Position numbers and translations under genes: made by a program. Shown one piece after another: positions 37,539 to 43,362 of a DNA stretch of 43,362 nt. The notes beneath the pieces are model-generated. The model searched no databases. It saw only the letters and a program-made list of their open reading frames with translations, and had not been told where the DNA came from. Origin of the DNA: Hungatella sp. UBA3048 (lineage in GTDB: Bacteria > Bacillota > Clostridia > Lachnospirales > Lachnospiraceae). How positions within the stretch are numbered: the first letter of the stretch is position 1; every line of letters begins with the position of its first letter. The stretch is from positions 7,231-50,592 of the forward strand of contig DFCS01000026.1 of NCBI GenBank assembly GCA_002367105.1, written 5' to 3'.

Positions 37539-39422
37539 ATGCTTGATTGCAGCTTCAAGGAAATCAGTGTTTTAAACATGCTTTTGGAAAACAGTTATGT
37601 GGAAAATGAGAAAATTATGGAAATGTTCGATATTTCCCAGCGTACGGTACAAATAGAAATAGCATCTCTGAATGATAAGCTGAAACAATATGGCAGATCC
37701 AATGTAAGGATACGCAATAAGAGGGGAAAGGGATATTTTCTGGAGTATCTTCCTGAAGATAAGTCCTGGACCGATGAGCTGAAACGTTCCTGCTACGGCT
37801 ATCTGAATCTGTCCTTAAACCGGCTTTTGGGCCGTAAGGAAAGAGTGCAGCATATCATCCGCCGCCTTGTGTCCTCTGTCAACGGCATAAAGGCAGAAGA
37901 ACTGGCCGATATGCTTAACATAAGCCTTGCAACTCTGAATAAGGATATGAGAGCCGTAAGAAAATACCTGCTGTTTTACCAGTTACAGATTGTTTCCATC
38001 CCTTATCACGGAATGAAGGTGACGGGAGAAGAGCTCTCTATCCGTTCCTGTCTGATGGACTTTTGCGATATTTGTAATGATTCCCAACAGAATATCTTTC
38101 TTTTTCACTGTTTAAAAGAGTATGGCATTGCCATAGAAGACATCAGGAAGAACATTGAAAAGCTGAAATCAGTTTTATATGAAACCGGGTACCGGGTGTC
38201 TGATACGGGATTTCAAAGGCTGGTCCTTTATCTGGCAGTTTTGCCCATAAGATCAGGCTGCGGAACTATGAAGCCTCAGGATTTCCCGCCTCAGCTTGAA
38301 AGACTAGAGGAATTTTCTGTGGGACAAAGAATTTTAGGAGAGGGCAAGGAACTTGCCGAATACTATTACATGGCGGTTTTTCTATTGGGCAACCGGGAAT
38401 TGTTTGAAGGAGGGGCTGGGGAAAGCTTGATGAAAATAGTGCCCGAAGGTCTGGAAACCTATAAAGAAGTTTTGAAATTTTTAAAAGACAGCATATTTTT
38501 GGACCTTACTCACTATAAAGAGGTCAGTGACCACCTTCTCTTGTTTTTTTACAAATGGCAGCTGAGAAACAGGTGGGGCATTGTGGAGTTTGAATTTCCT
38601 TATTCCATAAAATGCAGGACCAACCGGATGATTTCCTCCCAGGCTCTGGCAAATTATATTTACAATGAGCTCCCGGGGCACAGAACCGATGAAATACAGG
38701 ACATGATGTACTACGAGCTGATTGTTCTGATCTATAATCTCGTCTACCGCATCCGGAATCAGTATGAGCCAACCAATGTCATCCTGATCAATGAAATAGG
38801 AAGGGCAGCCGATTCAACGATCATAAGGAGGCTTAAGTTAAATGTTGATGAATTGAATATTCATTTTCATTCCCATTATTTATACGAAACTGGAGCACTT
38901 GATTTTTCAAAGTATGATTACGTCTTTTTGCCTGCAGGGATGAAATTCAAATCGGATTACTTCCCTATTCCTATTTACTATTACGATTTTTTTAACAAAT
39001 TCTCTTATGACCTCTGGGCTAAAGTTATTTCAAAGAAGAGAAAGGTGGGAGCCATTTTAAATTACATGGGATCCCCGGATATGGTGAGGCTGGACTGTGG
39101 GATAGAAAACCTGGCAGAAACCATTGCGGAATATTTCTGGCGGGAACATATTGCTCCCGGCTATACGAAGCTGGGGTTTTACAAATTAATACACAGCGCT
39201 ATTTACCATACGGATTATGTAGCCAGGGAAAAGAAAAAGTACATCAATATCTTTACAGGAACCGAGCCTCATCAGCAATATTATATCTTTTGTCTGCAAG
39301 AGGAGGTCTTGTTAAATGGAGCGCCAATCAAGGAGATCCATTTCATTCTTCTGGACTTAAGGAAAGGGCTGGTGGAGGTAAAGAACGGGGATTCTGAACT
39401 GCGCCACCATATTGATGACTGA
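37539..39422 (+). CDS. BglG/Mga-type transcriptional activator with PRD-like domains
   Basis: This is a 627-residue DNA-binding regulator. Two winged helix-turn-helix segments lie near residues 10-60 (MFDISQRTVQIEIASLNDKL) and 105-150 (ELADMLNISLATLNKDMRAV). Helical regions like PTS regulation domains follow at about 165-390. A segment near 405-490 resembles a PTS EIIB fold, but with NEIGRAADS where an active-site Cys would lie, so it is probably a degenerate sensor. It sits upstream of and co-directional with the mannose-family PTS genes and likely activates them. It lacks the AAA domain of LevR, so sigma-54 is not expected, and none of its sites was seen. Confidence 0.8.
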   Translation: MLDCSFKEISVLNMLLENSYVENEKIMEMFDISQRTVQIEIASLNDKLKQYGRSNVRIRNKRGKGYFLEYLPEDKSWTDELKRSCYGYLNLSLNRLLGRKERVQHIIRRLVSSVNGIKAEELADMLNISLATLNKDMRAVRKYLLFYQLQIVSIPYHGMKVTGEELSIRSCLMDFCDICNDSQQNIFLFHCLKEYGIAIEDIRKNIEKLKSVLYETGYRVSDTGFQRLVLYLAVLPIRSGCGTMKPQDFPPQLERLEEFSVGQRILGEGKELAEYYYMAVFLLGNRELFEGGAGESLMKIVPEGLETYKEVLKFLKDSIFLDLTHYKEVSDHLLLFFYKWQLRNRWGIVEFEFPYSIKCRTNRMISSQALANYIYNELPGHRTDEIQDMMYYELIVLIYNLVYRIRNQYEPTNVILINEIGRAADSTIIRRLKLNVDELNIHFHSHYLYETGALDFSKYDYVFLPAGMKFKSDYFPIPIYYYDFFNKFSYDLWAKVISKKRKVGAILNYMGSPDMVRLDCGIENLAETIAEYFWREHIAPGYTKLGFYKLIHSAIYHTDYVAREKKKYINIFTGTEPHQQYYIFCLQEEVLLNGAPIKEIHFILLDLRKGLVEVKNGDSELRHHIDD

Positions 39423-39573
39423 TCCCCGCAGACATGCTTTTCCCTATTTTCCTGCGTAATAAGACGCAAATATTTCCTGCTAATTTTATGCGCGTTCAGT
39501 GATGAAAGCAAACGTTGAGGTGAGGGCGGTTCTATGATATTTTTTTTATATCAAATAAAGGGGGTATACAATT

Positions 39574-40380
39574 ATGGCAGTTTGGCAGGCGCTACTTATA
39601 GCGGTATGGGCCGGGTATTGTTCATTTGACGATCAGGGCCCGCAAATGCTCCGGAGACCTTTGCTGGTAGGTCCGATAGTAGGAATCATATTAGGGGATG
39701 TGAAGACAGGGCTGATCATTTCCGCAACGCTTGAGCTGATGTGGATGGGACTTGGAAACATGGCCGGTTACAAGACGCCGGATATGATTATCGGTACCAT
39801 CGTTGGAACGACCATTTCCATCACCAGTACAGGGGCAACGGCTGAAGGGATCGCGGCAGGGGTGGCTGCGGCTACGACGGTGGCGGTTTTGTCCCAGCAG
39901 CTTCTTTTAATCTTTGACTTCGTCCGCCAGTTCTTTGCAGTATGGGCAGACAGGCTGGCTTTGACCGGGGAATTTGACAGCATTTTAATGGTGAATTATG
40001 TGGCCATTGCATTCCAGTTTTTGCTCCGGGCAGTTCCTACATTCCTTGTGGTTTATTTTTCTGCAGGGGTCGTGGATAAGATTTTAAATGTCATCCCCAG
40101 CAATATTTTAAAGGGCTTAAGTACTGCCTCCGGAATATTGCCGGCAGTGGGTTTATCCATCCTCATGACAATGATGATGAAGGGCTTTATGTGGCCTTTC
40201 CTGATTTTTGGTTTTGTGGCATCCACCTATCTGGGACTTGGAATTTTGCCGGTGACCTTGATTTCCCTGGCATTTGCTATGCTGTATTCCGTTATGATGG
40301 AGATAAAGGACCGTCAGAATGAAACACCGGCGGCCGTTTTAAGGCGCGGAGATGACGAGGATGGAGGTTATGACTTATGA
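39574..40380 (+). CDS. PTS mannose/sorbose-family IIC component
   Basis: This is a 268-residue membrane channel subunit of a mannose-family sugar phosphotransferase system. Many hydrophobic helices and the family start (WQALLIAVWAGYCSFDDQGP) are visible, followed by RRPLLVGPIVGIILGD and an ATLELMWMGLGNM stretch. AAAGGGGG precedes ATG 39574. The IID start overlaps its stop (ATGA). Upstream, at 39423-39573, there is a GATAT-T7-ATATC inverted repeat (39536-39552) but no clear promoter, which fits activator control. The sugar is not evident; members carry mannose, sorbose, fructose or amino sugars. Confidence 0.92.
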   Translation: MAVWQALLIAVWAGYCSFDDQGPQMLRRPLLVGPIVGIILGDVKTGLIISATLELMWMGLGNMAGYKTPDMIIGTIVGTTISITSTGATAEGIAAGVAAATTVAVLSQQLLLIFDFVRQFFAVWADRLALTGEFDSILMVNYVAIAFQFLLRAVPTFLVVYFSAGVVDKILNVIPSNILKGLSTASGILPAVGLSILMTMMMKGFMWPFLIFGFVASTYLGLGILPVTLISLAFAMLYSVMMEIKDRQNETPAAVLRRGDDEDGGYDL

Positions 40381-41252
40381 GTGCTGGGAAAGAAAGAGCA
40401 GTGGGACTGGATAATCCCAATACACAGGCAAAAGGAAGTTACATAAAAATAACCCGTAAGGATTTGAATGCGGTCTATTGGCGCCTGCAGATTTTCGGCC
40501 TTGGAATCACCGTAACTTCAAGTAATGCCCAGGCCATTGGATTCATTACTGCATTGGCACCGGTATTAAAAAAGGTTTATAAGGATGCAGGAAAAGCCGC
40601 CAGGGTTGAGGCCATGCAAAGGCATCTGGCTTATTTCCTCTCTCAAAATACGGCTACGGGTATGATCCTTGGGATCACTGCTGCCATTGAGGAAACCACG
40701 GATGTGGACGAAAAAGAAGCAGTAGTTGCAGTAAAAGCGGGCATGATGGGGCCTTTGGCAGGAATCGGAGACAGCGTATTTAAAATCACAATCCAGGCCA
40801 TTGCAGGAAGCATCGGTGCGGCCTACGCCCTGCAGGGAAATTTAATTGGCCCTATTCTGATGTTCCTGATTTACAATGGCATCAACATTGGGGTTAAGTA
40901 TTTCGGAACCATCATGGGTTATGAAAAAGGGATTGAATTTGTTCAGAGCGGGGAGCAGGCAAAGGTGATCCAGAAAATCATAAATATATCCACCATGGTG
41001 GGTGTGATCGTGCTGGGAGCGCTTATAGGAAATTATGTGAAGATCAATGTGGGGACGGAAATCGTCATCAATGAGACCGTCGTAAACATCCAGGCTCTTT
41101 TAGACGGGATCCTGCCAAAGCTGCTTCCACTTTTGTTCACCATCGGGCTTTATAAGCTTCACAGCCGGATGCCGAGAAAATATCTGATCCTTCTTATTTT
41201 CGGCATTTTGATTGTGGGAACTTTGCTGGCAATGGCCGGTATTCTGGTTTAG
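40377..41252 (+). CDS. PTS mannose-family IID component
   Basis: This 291-residue membrane subunit pairs with IIC. It has the IID hallmarks: ITRKDLNAVYWRLQIFG near residues 21-37, ALAPVLKKVY, a long helical stretch with GxTAAIEE, then KAGMMGPLAGIGDSVFKITI at about 123-142 and a hydrophobic C-terminus. IID is unique to the mannose class, which fixes the family. The gene is coupled to IIC by a 4-nt overlap and separated from IIA by 96 nt with two hairpins. Confidence 0.93.
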   Translation: MSAGKERAVGLDNPNTQAKGSYIKITRKDLNAVYWRLQIFGLGITVTSSNAQAIGFITALAPVLKKVYKDAGKAARVEAMQRHLAYFLSQNTATGMILGITAAIEETTDVDEKEAVVAVKAGMMGPLAGIGDSVFKITIQAIAGSIGAAYALQGNLIGPILMFLIYNGINIGVKYFGTIMGYEKGIEFVQSGEQAKVIQKIINISTMVGVIVLGALIGNYVKINVGTEIVINETVVNIQALLDGILPKLLPLLFTIGLYKLHSRMPRKYLILLIFGILIVGTLLAMAGILV

Positions 41253-41279
41253 TCAAATACCATCGGCCTTGGCCAGATT

Positions 41280-41318
41280 CAGGAATGTGTGTATTCCTGT
41301 GCCGGCTTAGTACCGGCA
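41280..41318 (+). other. Two small hairpins between IID and IIA genes
   Basis: CAGGAAT (41280-41286) pairs with ATTCCTG (41293-41299), and TGCCGG (41300-41305) with CCGGCA (41313-41318). There is no T run, so these are more likely mRNA processing or stability elements than a terminator. Confidence 0.45.
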
Positions 41319-41348
41319 GAAATAAAAAACAGGGGAGAAAAGATAAAT

Positions 41349-41792
41349 ATGGGTATTCGCATGATTCTGGCAAGCCATGGCCTGTATGCCCAGGAGGCAT
41401 TAAATACGGCCGGATTGATCATTGGAGATATTGCAAAATATGTTGATGTCATTTCCGTGACAGCGGATAAAAGCTATGACCAGTGTCTTAAGGAACTGTT
41501 GGATCTGTATGCTTCCTATGATGACAAGGGGTCAGGAATTTTGATCTTAACAGATATTTACGGAGGGACACCGGCCAAAGCAGCCACTTACTTAGCCTTG
41601 ACAGCGCCTGACATCCTGGTGTATTCCGGTTTTAGCATGCCTGTGCTTATGGAACTGTTTATTGCACAGCCTGAAACACTTAAAGAGGCAGGCTCCATAA
41701 TTGAGAGGGCTTATGAAATGGGTCTGGTCCGCATTAACGACAAGCTGATAGAAGAGGGGGAACAAGATGGCGATCAAATGGATTCGTATTGA
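41349..41792 (+). CDS. PTS mannose-family IIA component
   Basis: This is a 147-residue cytoplasmic phosphocarrier. The phospho-acceptor is His10 in ILASHG, as in EIIA-Man, and the TDIYGGTPAKAA loop is at about 68-79. ATG 41349 follows GGGGAG; an upstream non-ATG frame start at 41289 runs through the hairpins and is rejected. It receives phosphate from HPr and passes it to the IIB protein, whose gene overlaps its end by 26 nt. IIA and IIB are separate proteins here, not fused as in E. coli ManX. Confidence 0.9.
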   Translation: MGIRMILASHGLYAQEALNTAGLIIGDIAKYVDVISVTADKSYDQCLKELLDLYASYDDKGSGILILTDIYGGTPAKAATYLALTAPDILVYSGFSMPVLMELFIAQPETLKEAGSIIERAYEMGLVRINDKLIEEGEQDGDQMDSY

Positions 41793-42252
41793 TGACCGGT
41801 TGATTCACGGTCAGGTAGCAACTTCCTGGTTAAGCCACATCGGAGCAGAGCAGGTCATCTGCATCAGTGATGCTGCTGTGGAAAATCCCGTGCAGGTATC
41901 AGTACTGAAAATGGCGGCGCCTGCCTATACGGTCCACGTGTTCGGCGTGGATAAATTCATCCGGGTATATGCCAATAATCCCATTAAGAAAAACACATTT
42001 CTGATTATGGGAAGCTTTAGCGATGCCTTAAGGCTGAAGGAGGGAGGCGTGCCCATTGACCACATTAATTTCGGCGGCATGAGGACGGCCCCGGAAAGGA
42101 CCATATCCTATGACCATATCATCTGCTTTTCCCCTAAGGAAGAGGAAGATTTTAATAAATTGACGGATATGGGGGTTAAGATCGAATATCAGGTTGCAGC
42201 CTATGATGCTCCTGTGGATATGAAAAAGAAAATTGAACAGCTTAAGAGGTAG
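41767..42252 (+). CDS. PTS mannose-family IIB component
   Basis: This is a 161-residue cytoplasmic subunit that phosphorylates the incoming sugar. The active-site His14 lies in IRIDDRLIHGQVATSW, the signature of mannose-class IIB, with DAAVENPVQ and NFGGMR later. GAGGGGGAACAAG upstream of ATG 41767 is the ribosome site, inside the end of the IIA gene. With IIC, IID and IIA this completes a functional permease. The gene order C-D-A-B differs from the common A-B-C-D. Confidence 0.93.
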   Translation: MAIKWIRIDDRLIHGQVATSWLSHIGAEQVICISDAAVENPVQVSVLKMAAPAYTVHVFGVDKFIRVYANNPIKKNTFLIMGSFSDALRLKEGGVPIDHINFGGMRTAPERTISYDHIICFSPKEEEDFNKLTDMGVKIEYQVAAYDAPVDMKKKIEQLKR

Positions 42253-42256
42253 TGCC

Positions 42257-43321
42257 ATGGAGATAAAATACATCGAGGCCTTTCCTCTGGATAATGGCAA
42301 AACAGAATTAAACATTGTTTCGGATGAAGAGACTCTGGAGGAATATCATCTGTACTGGACCTATGAAAAGGATCCCTTTACACATAACCGCAGTTTTCTC
42401 ATCTCATCCAGGGAAAAAAAATTGACGTTTCATGCCGCACCTGAAAAAAGAACACAAATTTATTTTATCATTGAATGGAAGAATCAGGTCCCCATGCTGT
42501 TTGGATACCGGATCCTGCCGGTGGATGGAATGTATAACTTTAGAGATATGGGAGGGTATATGACCGGGTCAGGAAAGAGAATAAAATGGGGCATAGGATT
42601 CCGCTCAGATTATTTCGCTTTTCTGGAAGACGCCGGACTGGAGTATGTTAAAAGCCTGGGAATCAAAACCATCATTGATTACAGAAATGAAGGAGAGATA
42701 AAAAGAAGCCCCAACCGGGAGCTGGGAGAGGGTGTGACCACTTATTCCTGTGACCCCAATGCCCATACGGCCATGGTTGCCGGTCTCCTTCATAATAACG
42801 AAAACCTGGCAAAGGATGAGGCCATCATAAAGCAGGCCAGAATCGCGGTAGAAGAAAATCCCAATGCCGGTGACTTGAGGATGATACAGCAGCAATTGAA
42901 TTTTGTCATATCCGATGAAAGCCGTTCTGCTTTTGGAACCAGCTTAAGGCTCCTGGCCCTGCAGTCAAACAATCCCAGTGTGCAGCACTGCAGGGGAGGA
43001 AAAGACAGGACAGGATTCGGAGCAATGCTTTTGGAAGGGATCCTTGGGGTTTCGAAAGATATATTGATCCATGATTACATGCTCACGAAAAGGGCAAGAG
43101 CAGAAAAAAATGTCCGCTATTATCAAAAATATCTGGAGCTGGCCAAGGATAAACGGGTAGCAGATTACTTATTCTCCCTCTTTGATACAAAGCCGGAGTA
43201 TATCGAAGCTTCTATCAATAAAATCCTTGAGGATTACGGTACCATCAGAGAGTATGCCAAAACTGCCTTATCACTGGATGACATCATCATCAAACAGCTG
43301 GAGGATATCTTCCTGGAATAA
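42257..43321 (+). CDS. Tyrosine-phosphatase-like protein (Y_phosphatase3, CX5R)
   Basis: This is a 354-residue protein without a signal peptide. Residues about 1-95 form a beta-rich, fibronectin-like region. The rest is a protein-tyrosine/dual-specificity-type phosphatase. NFRDMGGY occurs near residue 95, and the catalytic loop HCRGGKDRTG holds Cys245 and Arg251. ATG 42257 follows AAGAGG; an in-frame start at 42233 is less likely. The family (LipA/MptpB-like) acts on phosphotyrosine or phosphoinositides, but close to a PTS it may hydrolyse the sugar phosphate or regulate the system. That link is inferred from position only. Confidence 0.82.
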   Translation: MEIKYIEAFPLDNGKTELNIVSDEETLEEYHLYWTYEKDPFTHNRSFLISSREKKLTFHAAPEKRTQIYFIIEWKNQVPMLFGYRILPVDGMYNFRDMGGYMTGSGKRIKWGIGFRSDYFAFLEDAGLEYVKSLGIKTIIDYRNEGEIKRSPNRELGEGVTTYSCDPNAHTAMVAGLLHNNENLAKDEAIIKQARIAVEENPNAGDLRMIQQQLNFVISDESRSAFGTSLRLLALQSNNPSVQHCRGGKDRTGFGAMLLEGILGVSKDILIHDYMLTKRARAEKNVRYYQKYLELAKDKRVADYLFSLFDTKPEYIEASINKILEDYGTIREYAKTALSLDDIIIKQLEDIFLE

Positions 43322-43362
43322 CAACTGCATCCGGATTGTATATAAAAGATGAGCTTTCAATG

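Noticed and set aside
39423..39573. Sigma-54 promoter for the mannose-class PTS operon
   Set aside because: No TGGCAC-N5-TTGCA-type sequence is visible, and the regulator lacks a sigma-54-interacting AAA domain.
41280..41318. Terminator between IID and IIA
   Set aside because: The hairpins are short and lack a T run, and IIA and IIB are needed for the same system.

Overview
The window looks like chromosome from a low-to-mid GC, strictly anaerobic, sugar-using Bacillota, most like the Lacrimispora / Clostridium saccharolyticum group of Lachnospiraceae. The signs are AGGAGG-type ribosome sites, TTGACA-17-TATAAT promoters, desulfoferrodoxin, a DUF4317 protein, YesM-type two-component genes, mannose-family PTS genes and many tight operons with ATGA-type overlaps. 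The genus is inferred from protein resemblance. I saw no rRNA, tRNA, insertion sequence, prophage or CRISPR array.

Layout. 1-2327: the end of a probable HD-domain protein and a Cache-type chemoreceptor. 2350-5749: a cysteine-type amino acid ABC transporter behind a cysteine-codon leader peptide and attenuator. 5859-10205: a TetR regulator and a two-subunit ABC exporter. 10463-16029: an Fbp/Afu-type ABC importer with a phosphohexomutase. 16098-20589: a lone PP2C-like protein, then a lipoprotein sensor, histidine kinase and AraC-type response regulator that probably sense the importer's ligand. 20694-23518: superoxide reductase, DUF4317 protein and an acyltransferase. 23692-27869: a solitary AlwI-family endonuclease, a Crp/Fnr regulator and a SulP permease. 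28022-37109: a nitrogenase-like operon. 37539-43321: a PRD/Mga-type activator, a mannose-family PTS (C, D, A, B) and a CX5R phosphatase.

The most interesting system is at 28022-37109. A perfect consensus promoter leads into a 39-codon peptide with four consecutive Cys codons and an intrinsic terminator. Then come a YezD-family small protein, minimal NifB, a NifX-like protein, NifH-like, NifD-like and NifK-like proteins, a second NifX-like protein, and a complete polar amino acid ABC transporter resembling cystine/S-methylcysteine importers. There is no nifE, nifN or nifV here. The NifD-like protein keeps the Cys and His cofactor ligands and P-cluster cysteines, but the positions matching Gln191 and His195 of Mo-nitrogenase are Trp and Phe. 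A similar leader (35 codons, Cys-Cys-Cys-Cys, similar terminator stem) precedes the CjaA-like cysteine transporter at 2776-5749. I infer a cysteine-starvation mini-regulon in which the nitrogenase-like enzyme salvages organic sulfur, as methylthio-alkane reductases do, and does not fix N2. The C-S substrate and the attenuation mechanism are inferred, not shown.
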